Origin: Eudorina sp. 2006-703-Eu-15
Lineage: Eukaryota > Chlorophyta > Chlorophyceae > Chlamydomonadales > Volvocaceae
Assembly: GCA_003117195.1 (NCBI GenBank)
Contig: BDSI01000001.1
Location: 186,001-250,000 of the forward strand
Direction of reading: 5' to 3'
Length of the DNA stretch: 64,000 bases
Shown: positions 1-13,300 of the stretch, piece by piece
Layout: every line of letters begins with the position of its first letter
Numbering within the stretch: the first letter of the stretch is position 1
Notes under the pieces: model-generated
Database searches by the model: none
Told to the model about the DNA's origin: nothing
The model's input: the letters and a program-made list of their open reading frames with translations, nothing else
Program-made: the position numbers and the translations under genes

Positions 1-103
1 AGTTGCGCGATGCGAGCGTGTACGCCATCACTGTTGGCAGCTGCGGCAGGAAAGACTCACGCTGAGCCGCACACCCGCCGGCCGCCGCCACCCATGCGCC
101 ATT
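1..103. other. downstream flank of the LRR membrane gene
   Basis: This is the region just 3' of the stop codon of the minus-strand gene that ends at 104. It is presumably 3' UTR. No further coding signal is visible before the window edge. Confidence 0.5.
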
Positions 104-3100
104 CTAATGCATCATTGAGGAGCTCTGGCCCTTCATGATGTTGTGCAGCAGCTTCTTCCAGCTCTTGTCCATCGGGCACCCCGCCAGGTCGATGTAGTGA
201 AGCCCCGTGTTGGCCTGCGAATGGGCACACGGCCATGCGGAGGAGGTGGCGCATGGGCGGGAGGAGCAGCACGGAGACCGCGAGAGACAACAGCCGGTGG
301 GCTTCCGGCCCCTCAACGCATGTACACGGAGTGGGTATCGGAGGACACCTTCCAGGTCGCTGGGACTGCAGTGAGCAGTCAGGTGACTTGCAACGCGTCG
401 GTGGCGCCGGTAGACCTTGGCCCCACGTGCACAAATTACCGGACCTAGCCCAATATAGCTGCAGCCCGTATCGATCCTCAGCGCACCTGCAATGAGTCGG
501 CCAGCAACTTGGCGCCCGTGTCCGTGATGCGGTTGTTGCCCACGTGCAACCGCTCCAGTGTATTGTTCTGTTGCAGGGCCTGGACGCCCGGACCAGGCGG
601 GGCACGATGCAGGGGCAACAGAAGACGGGACCGCTCACGCAGGGGTTGAGGACGTCGGAGCTTCACTAGAGACCCAGCGGGCCGCATGTCCGCGTAACAG
701 GCAGCTAGCTCCCCGCCCCACGTCAAATCTCTAAGATGGAGCGTTGAGGACGCACCCAAAAAGCGTGCATTCATAATGCTTTCACGCGTGTTGAAACGTA
801 TATGGGACAAGGTCGTTCGATGCTGGTTGCGTCCTGGTCGCGTTAATTAGTGGCGGTATCCGGTCAAGAGTGCACGCGGAATGAACTTCGGCGCCGCAGC
901 TCCCACACACAGACACTGCGAGCAAGCCCGGCAGGTCTGTGCCGTCCCAGGCGTCCCGCCCAAGAACCTACCAGCGCCAGGTAGCCCGCCGCCTTGTCGT
1001 CGCATCCGGACCGGGAAAGATCCAACTCCTTGAGCGTCGTGTTCTTGGCGACGCCCTTGCAGATGGAGTCGATTCCTGAATCGCGGGACCACAAGAACAA
1101 GTAGCGCGAGCAGAACAAGACATGCCCCTAGGATGCCATACCTTTGAAATGCAATCCTCTGCATGTCGGCATTGTCAATAATGCACGGCATCAGGTCGCA
1201 GGCACGGTGTAGTCCGCGCTACCCCCGACGCAGGCAGCAGACCCCCAACGCAGCCCTCAAGCTTGGCCCACGCCTACCTTGCGTGCCCAAGCGCGTGCTC
1301 GCTAGCACCAAGCAGCGCAGGCCGCGGTTCCCCTTGAGCATCGCGCCCAGCGCCGCCGCGCCCTCGCTGCCCACGTCGCAGCCCGTCAGGTCTAAGCGCT
1401 CCAGGACGGTGTCCTCGTTGAGAACCTGCCAAGCCAGAAATCCCCGGGGAAAGAAGATTCCGGTCAACTGCGAAGGTACTACGGTGGCAGACTGGCGATG
1501 GCTTGGCTCGTGATGACGATATCAGACGTGGGCATGCAGCAGTTACTATTACTTTGGACGCACGTGCGGGACCTCAAAGCGCAGCCGGCCAGCCAGCCAG
1601 CCAACGGCACCACGCGTAAATCAGCGCTCGGCTGCGGTCACAAGACTGTGGGAGGTGCCCACAGGGAGGTGGGAAGATCCCTCAACACCTGTCGTCCTCA
1701 CCGAAGCGATGCCCTTGATGCCGACCGGCCCCAGGTGCACGTTGTTGCCTAGGTTGAGGTTGGCGATGCACTTGTACTGCATAATGTAGGTGGCCACCGC
1801 CTCCGCGCCCTTGTCCCCTAGGTCGTTGTTGCTGAGGTCCAGCTCCCTGCGCGCGGCAGGGCAGGGCAGTGGCGCGGAGGAACGCGCATGCAACACAATA
1901 CCAGGGATAAACAAGGTCTCGACAGCTAACTGTGAAGACCCAGCCTGCGATACAACCTTTCCGTAAAGGTAACCGCTGATTCGCTGTCAAGGTAATCACC
2001 CTCAACGGCATCCGCGGTCTCCCCAATCAACTGGGGTGCGGCCCGGATTCCACATTTCGTGCGCGTTTTTCCGCTGGTACCTTTCCTTTTCATGTGGTAT
2101 CCCTGAACATGCTCAAACGCAGCGACCTCCTCCCACTGGCTTGTCACGTGCTCAGTGCATCGGAACCGTCCGGACATGTCCCTTTTCCATTCCCACCGGC
2201 CGCACTTCTGTACCTGATCTTGAGGCCGTACAAATTGTGGCGGAGGCCCTCGACGATCTGTACCACCGATTCATCGCTGAACTTGTTGTCCGCCAGCACG
2301 AGGACATCGAAACCGGTGGTCTCTGCGAGGATCTCCTCCAGCATGCGGGCCAGGTGGGGGCCTGCGTGTACCGGCAGTGCGGGCGGTGGCGCCGATGTGC
2401 ATCCAACGCAGCATCAACACGTACTGCGTACGGCACTGGCCTCGGTGATCGCCAGCGGCAGTGGCATGAGGCGATCGCCAACGGATACGATACGGGTAAT
2501 TCCGGCAAAGCTCTGCGTGCACGGAAATCTCCCCTTTTTAATATGTGACTAATATGTGACGAAATATTCCCATAACTCAAAGGGCAAACGGCAAGTCGTT
2601 ACGGTGCAGACAAGAGTATCTCCCTGTACTGGCCTTCACCCTCGACCGTCCCGCTCCCCGGCCACGGGCCACGGCCCATCACGGGCCTAAGGCCCATTGT
2701 GCGGCCGATGGGGAGCGGCTCATCACTGCTGCCAATGCCACGCGGATAGGTAACTCGATCCACCGTGTGCTTATCAGGTCAGCGCCCGGGCACTGATGGG
2801 ATTGATCCGGGCCGCCTCACCGCACCTCGGCAACCCAACCCTTTCCCAGGCCTATCAGCCCAGCCTACCTGGTCGGATGTTGGAGGCGTCCAGCTCCCGC
2901 ACCACCCGTGTCCCCGAGAGCGTCTGCAGCCAGGACCCATAAGGCACCACTTCATCAGGCCGGGAAGATAGACCAAGGGACGTGACCCATCTCATATCCC
3001 ATCCGGTGTCGAATGCCACGGCCTGCTGTGTGCCCCATAGAAGCCTTCCTGGCGAAGACCTCCCACGCTCCCAGGCATCATCAATCACCCTTGGCAGCTC

Positions 3101-6100
3101 GCGGCATGACCGGAGAGCGCCCGTGCGCGCACCTGGTCGCGGGTTATGTGGCGGTCCACCTTGCGCGCGATCTCCTCAGCCTTGTTGAAGCGCACGGCCC
3201 CTTTGTTGAATGTGCGCAGGGCCTTGCGCAGCAGGTACATTTTATGGCCATCCGCCAAGTGCTTCGCCTCGCCTCTGCGTCGGTCGGTCGGCAGAAGCAC
3301 ACCCATGACAGGAAGTACCGGTAATCCGGTTTCCTCGCAGGACAACGGTTCGACACGTCTTGGATTACGGCATCGGCGGCTTCCAGGAACAGCGCGGCAC
3401 ACGACACGGTAGTGCAAATCGGCTGCAGCCTGACACAGCACACGGCAAGGCGCGCTCGTGGTGCTGCGCTGTGCGCGCCATCGTACCTGCAGTTTATGAC
3501 GTACTTGTCGTACAACGGCCGCAGCGTCAGCCTGTCATTGTGCTCCCCCAGCTGCACGTTACACCTGCAGTCGGCGCACGGGTGTGCATGCCACGCCCGA
3601 AGCACACAGTGGGTGAGCTGCGGCGGCTCGAACACGCGACGAACCTTGCGCCTTGCGTCAGATCCCGCGCCGTGGTGGGCAACCAGCACATCGCTGGCGC
3701 GCTGACAAAAACGGTGAGGAGGAGGCCACTCGCCCAGCTGTTCCCTCCGTCCCACACCTAAAACATTGCATGGGGCCAACAATTACCACGCGGATTGTCC
3801 CTGATAAGGTAATCGCCGTCGCGCCCAACCGCACGCGGGTGCCCACACCTGAACACGAAGTCCAGCATCAGCGCACGCGGCAGGCGCGCCGCGTTGGAGC
3901 GCATGTAGAGCAGCGGGTAGCCGTCCTCGTTGAGTGGGTGCAGCCAGGGGTCCGCTAGCGACAGGCGGATGAACTTGTCCACCACATTCAGCACCGCAAG
4001 CATGAAGGCGGCGTAGATGGCGTTCAGCGCCGACTTGCGCTCCAGGATGTGCCTGCGGAGAGACGTGCAGACACGGCAAGGGCGGACACGGCAAGCGCGG
4101 AGGCAAGGGCGGACATGACAAGCCAGCGTCCGCACATGACAACAAAGGCGACGTGCTTATCCAACACCGTGTGCTCTGTAAGGCCCACAAGGGCTCGCAG
4201 TGGTGCTTACCCAGGCCCCCGCGAGCCGCGGGGCGATGCGCAGGAGACAGCCGCATCTGAAAGCCCGCTTGAGGCGAAGAGGCTGAACCGTATCCGCGCT
4301 TACGAAAGGTTGTCCTCGGCAAGTACTGTTGTCGGGTCAAGTCTCAAGCGCGTCTACTTCCCCAGCACCATTCCTCGTCTCGGTTGGCATCCCACGCGCT
4401 GTCAGGCCGGCCGAAAACGAGACTGCCCCCTGCCGAGTCTTCATGACGGACCCACCGCGGCTGTTTGTGATGGCCCCTCATGTCCGACCCGCCCATCACG
4501 AACAGCCGCGTGTCTGCCCGCCCGCCCACAGCACCCAAAACACTCAACTCGAACTGGTCCCGGAGCGCGAAGATGGCATCGTACAGCACGCCCAAAATGA
4601 TGCAGGCGGGCAGCGAGTTCATGATCATGTGCAGGCACACGCGCGCCTCCTCGTAGCCCTGCAGCATCATCTGGGTCATGCCCTCGATCATGGTGTTGCT
4701 GTGGACCACCGATGACAGCAGCTGGATGTCGAAGAAGAGCACATCCACCTTCGATACGTTACGGGGCCCAGGGAGGCGGGGCATGCAGGGGTACGCGCGG
4801 TTCAGGAGACCGGACGGCGCGGCCGTGCGGCTGAGGAAGTGTCAGGCCGCGGGCGGGCAATGCGCACAGGAGATAAATAGTGCAAACTCATCGAGCTCAG
4901 CAGATAGTGCGAACGCTCGCTTCTGAACCAACCCGCGAACGCGCACGCATACGGTACCCAAAGTGAGTCGCAACTGACACGCGCCAGTACATGCCTGCCG
5001 CCTTGCGAAATTGAGGATGTCAACTCCCGTGTACACTGGGCAGTCGATCGGCCTGTCATTCTCCATGTACCTGCACGGTCGTCAGCACGCGCATTGGGGA
5101 CACAGGCAGCACGGATCAGGGCCGAATCAGGCCTCCTCCCACGACCCTTCCGGCACAACAAATTCAAGCAACAGGCCTGTACCCGATGTCGGCTCCCATG
5201 CCATCTTCGTCGGAATACATGAAGCATAAAGCCGCGGCCCTTCGCCGCTTCGCATCCAGAAGAAACTGGTCCTAAGGACCGCACACCCGTCGCCACAGCA
5301 AATCGTGGGCTGCGCCAGCACGATAACCATATCGACACCGGCGCCGCAGGACCCGACACCCACACCCGTGCCCAAAGGCCCGTCCCAGTACCCTTGCAGC
5401 CATGTCTCGGTTGTTGCCGCTGCACTTACATGATAACTGCCATCAGGTAGTGAGAGAGGAAGTAGAGCAGCCCCATGGTGAGCGATACCCATCGGTTGCC
5501 GTTTTGCGACACGATCTGCGGGACAGGAAACCGGAGCATTGCGTTTCGAGTTTTACCTTCGGGACGGATCCACACGGCCCCGCTAGCCCGTGCCTCACGT
5601 TGCGAAGGAGTCACACAAAACTGACAAACGGCCGGGCTTACTCTTGAGGGGACTGCGCACAGTCCCTCCCTTTACCATTGATGTTACGACAGCTAAATGC
5701 ACATGATGATCCATCCCGTCATTCACATCATGCTCTTGCCAGGCAGCTCGCGCGAGCCAGCTCCGCGTAACGGCCCGGCAGCACCATACCTCCAGGACCA
5801 TCACCACGAGCCTCTAATTCCTTCGGCCCCAAGACTTCTCAACTGCTCCCATTTCTCCATCACAATCCCATGATCACCTACATCTGATCGGCAATCTTGC
5901 ACAACCCTACACCATACCCTGCGTCAGGATGACCGTCCTCATCCCAACCCTGTCACACGCGTTCCCCCCGCGCGCCGGAATGACTTCCACCACCCACGTT
6001 GATGACGACAAAGATGAGGATGACGTCCACGAAGTGCAGCGCCAGGGAGACCGTGTTCCAGGCCCAGACGATGACCGCGCGCACGGTGGGCATGGTCTTG

Positions 6101-7563
6101 TCCATCGCATCGCTTGCATAGAAAAGCGCGTACGACAGCGGGTACACAAAGCGCTGCCATTTGTTGAGGACCCACGACACGCCTTTGATGCACTTCCAGG
6201 GCCCGATGGCCAGGATCCACATGACGTACTGGCGACGATGAGGTCGGGGTTGCGGGCAACAGCACAGGGTCACCAATCGGAGCAGAGGTTCAGCTGCACG
6301 TGGAAAGATGCACGTGGCACGTGTCAAGTGTGCACGTGGCAGGTGTGCCGCAGCCCGGGGCCTTCCCGCTGGGGATGCGCAGCCCGGCAGTCATACAAAC
6401 ATGCAGGTTACATAGTCGTCCACATCATGAGATACCAAGCACGCCATGGGTTATCATGACCCGACACAACGGCGCAGCCCGGAATGCCCAATCAGCTCCG
6501 CGGTCCACAAGACTCCGAGCCCTGACGGGTACCGGTACCTCAGCCCGGCGTGCGCAACCAATTAACGACGTTGGCGTTGGTGTCATGCACGCGGACAGCC
6601 ATACGGGGCGGGGCCCTGTAACTGCTTTCTTCCTACCCCGGGGCTCATCCCCCCCCCGCGTCCCTCACCTTGAATACCGTTCCCAGTATCAGATCCTGCT
6701 TGGTGCTCCGGTACTTTAGAAGCGCGGAGGGGTTGGAACCCCCGGTGAAGGGCACTCCTTCCATGTTGTCCCCCTGCGTTCCAGGGACGCTTCTTAGATG
6801 ATGCCTTCGTCCACGCGTGGGATGCCATCACTTATGCGTATAAATATTTGGTACCCGACTGCCTGTCGACGTGAGGTGTGATTAGGATCAACTCAGTTCA
6901 CCGGTTGCCATGTGAGTTCGTCGATCACACCTTGCACGGTGGTACGTGCAGACCGCCGCAATGGAAGTCAGGCAGAAAGTTGCACGTGTTCTCAGTAGTC
7001 CTTTCCTTCTCTCTGTGCCGAGCCCCTTCGCACGTCATTTTTCCCGAGCACGGCTGGAAGGAACGAGCACAGAGATGCAGCCCGTGCGCGATTACCACCC
7101 GCTATTGACCACCGTTAGGAGCTGCGGCCACGAATATCGTAACACGACAACCGACTGTGATGAATCGCTAAACCCACATCGCTTAAGAATATGCGTGTTT
7201 CTCTTCCGGTAATACGGAAGGCCGCTAAGCACGGGCACATTGAGGGGACTCACCGCGTACTCCTCCACTCGGTTCCCGGCCCCGCCCCCCGCCCGGCTGG
7301 TAGATGGCCCGGAGCCATTCAGCTGATCGACAGTCTGTCCATCAGCGACCCATGTACCAACGCCGATGTCACAGGATGTTCGGTAATGGCACGGGTTGTG
7401 AGGATACACCGCAGGTAAGCGATAGACGACGAGCAGTTGCACCAAACCGCCGCAGTTTGATTCAAGGCAGCAGTATGACAGGCTCGCTCATTCTTACCCC
7501 CCGGCCAGGAGGTTGCTCCGCAGCTTCCACGTCAAGCGCAACTGCAGACCTGGCCTTCCGCAT
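104..7563 (-). CDS. multi-pass membrane protein with C-terminal LRR (ribonuclease-inhibitor type) domain
   Basis: Seventeen exons (minus): 7498-7563, 7254-7334, 6669-6773, 5998-6228, 5430-5515, 4995-5070, 4456-4721, 3849-4052, 3487-3693, 3133-3274, 2869-2923, 2214-2361, 1702-1846, 1278-1425, 972-1075, 487-579, 104-214. Phases agree throughout and give about 755 residues. The start is ATG at 7563 (MRKARSAVALDVEAAE), directly followed by a GTAAGA donor. After a polar N-terminus, exons 4, 5, 7 and 8 carry hydrophobic helices (for example VILIFVVIN, SLTMGLLYFLSHYLMAVI, PACIILGVLYDAIF, NAIYAAFMLAVLNVV). A basic linker follows, then about nine leucine-rich repeats of the RI type (RELDLSNNDLGDKGAEAV, LERLDLTGCDVGSEGAAAL, LERLHVGNNRITDTGAKLL). 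The membrane part is not a family I recognise; the LRRs suggest a cytosolic protein-binding tail. Weak points: exon 6 needs either a GC donor at 4994 or a GTATGC donor further on, and exon 7 may begin at 4748 instead. No enzymatic motif was seen. Confidence 0.8.
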
Positions 7564-9003
7564 GGCTTGCAACCGGTGGGGGCACGCTCGACGATGGCGC
7601 TCGCGCAAAAAAACTCAGTCTGTTGTCACTTAAGGTTGTGAGTTGAGACGCTATGAATTGTCAGCTGGAACGTCTGTCCCACTTAAGTCCTCTGAAAATG
7701 CATTCATATTGACACTCAAACTTAAAGCGTAGCAGGCATGATCGCATAATTGCAAATATCACGCCGGAATTTAATTGTGGTCAGTGTCCTCAAGAGCTTG
7801 TTGCTGGTGTATTTGTAATGAATTGCCAGGGCGCACGGCTATGCATACTTAGGGAATGAATGAAACATAAATACTGCGAGCACTGAATCATAAGCCACTT
7901 GGATTGTAAGTTCTAACGATAGTCGTCGCGAGGTCCTGAACTTCCCGCTGGTTCCACGGCCTCCACCGCACGCTCATCACGCGTCTCTCACCAACACCTT
8001 CGTCCGTCGCGGCTTGAACATGACATCTTGAGCATCACTCCACACTGCAATTTTGCGTGCTGAAATGGGCAAAGTCTGCGACATTGCAGGAGACGCTGAG
8101 CATGAGTACGGCAGCAGCAGGCAGCAGCGCAGCACTGCAGTCAATCCCGGCCGTGAACAGGAACAACTTCGCAGTCACACCGGTTGACTGAGGAAGGCCG
8201 TGGCTCAGCCTGCTGGGGTGCATGCCTGTGTACCCACCATGCGTCTTAATTGTGCGCGCGGGTTGCGGCCGGGCGGAGCAGCGGGACTTCGACCTCCTTC
8301 ACTAATGCAGGCCTTGTTATGCAAACCCGTGTTTGAAGGACACCACCAGCAACGAACAAATTACATTCCAGAAACCAAAGACTGACCTTACACGACCCGT
8401 ACTAACCAACATACATCCCGCCGTCCGTCCACGAGTGCAATACATTTGGCGTGTCGCTTCCCCGCGACGTTGCCGCGGGACGCACACGACCATCACGCAG
8501 GAGACAAGGAACCTCACAGAAATTTCCCTGCCATGAACCATATATCTACGGCATATCTGGTGTATGCCCTCTTAAACAATTAAGCCAGGGCAACATGTCA
8601 TGCCCCAAATCCTCGTTTGGAAGCTCCATGTGGCTCCAAACCGCTTCAAAGCCGAAAAGCACCATGCTCCGACGATGGTGGCCCGTCGAGGACGCCACAC
8701 GGACAAATCCGCTTGGACCGGTGCCACTGCTGACCCCATCACGCACTACTGTGGCCCTCCGAGATGGCCAGCGCATCCTCAACCAGCCCCTACAGGCCTC
8801 ATGCCACGCAAGGCTTTCATCCCTACCCAGCTAGGCGGCATCGGAAAAGTGGCATTCCGGCGGTGCCCAAACAAGCAGGAAATGCAAGGCCCACCCTGCA
8901 CATGTGGAGCCCGCAGTATTGCGAGTCTACGCAAGGCCAGGGCCCGCTTGCTGTGAGATTGCTCTGCCCCCCCCCCGGGGCTCAGCCTAAGCCAAGCGCT
9001 TCT
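7564..9003. other. intergenic region, no gene seen
   Basis: This lies between the start of the LRR membrane gene (7563, minus) and the stop of the B22 gene (9004, minus). It should hold the promoter of the first and the 3' UTR of the second. About 7640-7920 is more AT-rich than its surroundings. I found no exon with convincing splice signals, no tRNA and no repeat. Confidence 0.5.
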
Positions 9004-9922
9004 TTACAGGTGGTCACCCTTCTTGTACTCGTCCAAGTAGTCGAAGTTGGGCACGAACTTGAGCTGCGTGCGTGAAGCCGGACATGCACAAGGCTGGTAA
9101 AACATACACGCTCGTGGACGAGGTCACATCGCGATACGACGCAGATGCACAAGTGCTGCACCACAGCCGATCGCCCGCACGTCATGCTCAGGCACAAGGG
9201 CATGCGGGGCTCACAATGACCACCTTGTAAAACCTTAAGAGGGCCTTCAGCCCCCAAACCCCAGTCCCGGAGTGTAGCACATGCCGGCAGGCAAAACATG
9301 TCATACCACAGGTTCCTTACCTTCGGTTGGCTGGGGTTGATGGAATACGCTGTTCCGCCGATGAACTCCGGCTCTGCGGCAGAATTTAACTCGGTCACCG
9401 CGCACATCCCCTCGCAGGACCCAACTTCAGAGTGAGCAAGGTAACTTACTAATGACGGGCTCCCAATAACGGAAGCGCGCAAGCAGCTCCTCGCCGTGCT
9501 CCATTTTCTTGCGAATCTCCTCACGGTCAGTCTGCAGTCACGGCACGGTGACACGGCGCGGGTTGGTGCCGCTCCACACAACACACCAGCGTCGGTATCG
9601 ACCCACAGACCCCGAGGAGTCCTTGTTTCTCACCAGATTGCGATTGTCCTCGAACTCCTGCCGGAGTGCGTAAGCCTGGCGAATGCAGCGGACGTGAGCC
9701 GTGCTTAGGCCACACCCAGTTATACACAGCATTGTCGTGCTATTCCTTACACCATCCGCCATTCCGCCATGTCAAACGCATTTTGTACAAGCAAGTACCG
9801 CTCACCCGAGGGTACCACTCGTGCCGATGCGAGCTCCAGTTGATAAGCTCCTTTAGGCCTGTTCGATACATTCTCATAATGCGTAGCTTGTGCGGCAGAG
9901 CGAGGACTACTTCGGACGCCAT
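9004..9922 (-). CDS. NDUFB9: mitochondrial complex I subunit B22 (NDUFB9), LYR family
   Basis: Five exons (minus): 9806-9922, 9634-9675, 9450-9531, 9321-9373, 9004-9063, giving 117 residues with every junction in phase. The protein begins MASEVVLALPHKLRIMRMYR. It has the LYR-family helix (here MYR) followed by a tryptophan/histidine motif (NWSSHRHEWY), a charged helix ALRQEFEDNRNL, the RYWEPVIKPEF turn with GG, and a charged C-terminus EYKKGDHL. This order (LYR motif, HRH, R-EFE-NRN, PY/PV-I-P, GG) is the pattern of B22, an accessory subunit of the membrane arm of NADH:ubiquinone oxidoreductase; LYR proteins usually bind acyl carrier protein. The family assignment rests on my knowledge of plant and animal B22. 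The second exon acceptor (CCAG before GCT at 9675) was chosen because it alone keeps frame and family spacing. A divergent gene starts 441 bp away. Confidence 0.92.
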
Positions 9923-10363
9923 GGTGATTGGCAAGGAGCCCCGTAGGAAGCCCAACAGTGTGGTGACAATAAATCTATATTTCACGCTTTGTCGTGCCAA
10001 AGCAAAGCTCTGAAAATAGACCTGGCCCTGGGCAAGACCATGACCGTACACGAGTCCGTACATGCAACAAAATCGTCTTTCCAAGTGACTCGTTTACTTG
10101 TCTACTACAGCACCAATAAATCCCCGTATGCTGTCATGACGTGCTTGTTGCTTGCGTATGATGTCGTAAGTCGCCCTGTTCGGGCTGTCTCTCCCTGCCA
10201 GGATATTCAAACGCGTCTGCCTTTCCCAAGCCTCAATATTCTACGTATACTAAGGTACACAAATTAACGAGGCCCATCGGTGAATTAAAAGCATCGTATT
10301 TCAAATCAGCGCCTAAGCAGCCAGGTTGTCCAGCTTGTCATCCTGTTACCAAACACCGCACAG
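9923..10363. promoter_or_regulatory. shared divergent promoter region
   Basis: These 441 bp separate two divergently transcribed start codons: B22 (minus, 9922) and the membrane protein (plus, 10364). Both promoters and 5' UTRs must lie here unless upstream non-coding exons exist. It is less GC-rich than the coding DNA. No clear TATA box or palindrome was identified. Confidence 0.45.
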
Positions 10364-13300
10364 ATGGCCAAGGGAACCATTGTGGTTTCCTTGCGCTCGA
10401 AGGGAATCCCGTCTTTCAGTAGGCAGCTTATTTTCGACTTTCGCTACCAAGCAGTCCAGTTTGCGACCGAATTCCTCGATCTCTTCTTTTCCTTCATAGT
10501 GTCTGTCGCTTGCTTATCGTGGTCATCATGGATGAGCGTTGGGATTATCATTGCATCCATCGCGGGAACGAGGGGCACGACCGCAACGTCGTCCTCAGAC
10601 ATGGTCATAGTGTTTTTCATGTACATCGTGTTACCGCTCACCATCATCCTCATGTTCGTGTTTGGACGGCGAGACCGAGCGCTTCGCAGCCTATCAGAGT
10701 TCAAAGCGGTCTTTGTTTCGTTGCTGCTAAGCCGACCCGCTGGGTCGACAGCCGCGCAGCGGGAGGCATCTGATGACCTCTACCGCAAAGCCGCAACCTT
10801 CATCGAGGATGTCCGTCAATATCTGCAGCATCGACGGCCTTATGCGCGACACTTCTTCCTGCCGTACCGATCAGCCACGCCTAGTCCAACCGATGAGCTG
10901 GTCAGTGCCGGGGCTACACCGTACTCATGACGGCCGATGGTGTTTGTTTGCCTATCGAATACCCACGCTGCTACAATCGTTTGATGGTTTACTCCTAGAT
11001 GTTAATGGCGCGTGGGCATAGCTCATGAGATTAGGGGCGCGGCTCTGACCTGACACCCTTCGGCGTGGATCCTTAACTGGCACTGCTGGCCGGGTTTGCT
11101 CTCCTGCAGCTCAAAGTCTCCAGAGAGCTGGGCATGTACCTGAGGCGGGTGCACCGAGGTGTACGAGATATGCACTTAGCGGTCGGTCGACTGCGGGAAA
11201 CGGGCGTCAGTGAGGCCTTGGTGAGAGTGAAGTCCAAGGTTGGGGCTAAGAGGGTTAGGGTAGTGGCCTGAAGACCATCGACAGCTCCCTTGGCATTTCT
11301 AAAGTGGCAGGGCTCTGCAGGTCATGTAGGGCCACAGCTGTGCTGCAAGCGCAGCGTAGCAACGCAACTTACAAGATCCATAGGGTCCGGCCAGCATTCC
11401 TGTTGCCGGGCGGGCAGCATTTGTATGGTGCTCTCAGTTGCTCAGTGGGCCTCTGGAACACCTGCGCATCGTCAGATGGGTGATGACCGGACAAGACGGT
11501 GCCCAGTCGTGCAAACGGTGCCATTGTTAAATCACACAGCGTTCTGTCTACCGAGTCGGCATGTTGGTTTTATTCCGGGACTGCTTAGGGACAAACTTGT
11601 CGTGATTGCTGGTCGTCGATGCGTTCATGACGCGGCCTCCTGCACGATGGCCAGGAACCGCAGCCCGAGCACACGCCTGACCAGCGAGAGGGTCACAACT
11701 GCCATGCCGCTGTGGGGTACTGGCGGCTCCTAGCCCGCTAATGATTTTGCGACCGAGGGCTCAGGCAGCCCGATGGCGGTCACAAGTGCACTGCTGTGTG
11801 TGCGCCTGACTGACGCGATCTCACTGACAATTTCGTCGCCGCCGCAACGCCCGCCTCAACCCCGGCCTCAACATACAGGTTATCAGCTTGGAAGGAAAGG
11901 TGCAGGCGCTGCATGCAGCCACGGAGCAGCTCAGCAGCATCAAGGAGATGCGCACTCCGGTGGTAAGGATTGCGGGCGAGAAGCCGTGCCGCGGCGGCTT
12001 GTCGCCAGGCTGATATGCCAATGTACGGGCCAGGCGAACGATTTCAGGTGCCTTGGTTGCTGAACTTCCTGCGCGGGCTAGTGCCACCCTGCCGACAATT
12101 ACAGCGTACACATACTGCGTTTGACACTTTTGTGTTACGAAGGCGATCCGTCGTGGAAACGAAATGTTCCATTCCTGCACTTCAGTGAGGGTTGCATTCG
12201 CCGCATGGTGGGCGGAATGTGGTGGACCACGCTACGGCCGCCTACCCTGACAGCGCCTGTCTAACGGTGCGCGCAGGTCCTGCGCGCGGCGTTTCGCTGG
12301 CTTGTGCTGGTGATCATTCCGATCGCGATGGGCCCCATCTGGAATGCCGTCGGATGGAAGCACGCCGCCAAAGCGTTCGCAGGCGTCACAGGCACATTGG
12401 TGGGTGCGTTCACGGCTTCAGGAGGTGTCTGTGACTGCCTGAAAGCACTTCGAGTCAATCTGCTGTTTAGGTCCACAACTGCTTTGCCCCACCAGCGGGG
12501 GCCCAGCAGGGTGCGGCCCGCACGAAGGGCCGGGTCGCCACCGCGACGTGGAGAGGCTCTCAGTTGCGCAGCGTTAAACGCGTGTCGTAAGATGACGCGA
12601 AGTGTCTGCCTGCCCAGCGCGCGGTCGTGTAGGCCGGCAACATGCCTGCGAACCCGTGCGCGCTTCATTCACCCTCTCCTCCGATTCTTCGGCACACCTC
12701 ATGCGGCTGCATGCGCTGACACAGATAGGGAGACCGTTTCGTGATCTCATACACTCTTAGTGTGCGCCTCGAGAGACGTCTTAGCACACCGTCGACGTGC
12801 TGGTAACCTGTTTGCGTTCCTGCATGTTCGTGTTAGGCCCGCGTTTCTCTGCTATGCTGCTCACCTCGCCTTCTTCCATCAGGGTCATGCGGGTGAAGAT
12901 CTGGTTCCACCGCGATGCCCCGCCGCATCTCTCCTCTCTTTCGCCGCAGACGCATCTGGCCCTCCTGGCCATCTTGGACACAGTGATCGCCATGGAGGAC
13001 CCCTTTGACGACACGGCCCTGGACGCCATCAGCCTGTTCGAGGTCCTGGACCAAGTGGGCGTGGTAAGACGGCACTTTTTCAGGGTTTCGGGTTGACCTA
13101 CTGAGAAGGGCGCTTGGTTGCCGAGAGATACGGGCAGAAGGCATTGCTGGACCTTCACAGTTTCCCTAACCCTAGAGATGTTTCCAAGCAGACACACGGA
13201 GCTGTCGGAGGCGCCTCATCGCACACACAGGGCCCAACAGACTGTGACCGCGGCGCCGCCACATTCATGAGAGCTGGGAACAGCCCCCCATCTCCACGAA

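Noticed and set aside
3527..3716. Alternative reading of exon 9 of the LRR membrane gene (APAMCWLPTTARDL...)
   Set aside because: A slightly later CAG acceptor at 3694-3696 keeps phase and gives a frame that continues cleanly into the next exons with a sensible composition.
9676..9717. Longer version of B22 exon 2 (adding AHVRCIRQ)
   Set aside because: No acceptor puts it in phase with exon 1. The shorter exon at 9634-9675 does, and gives the family spacing between HRH and ALR.
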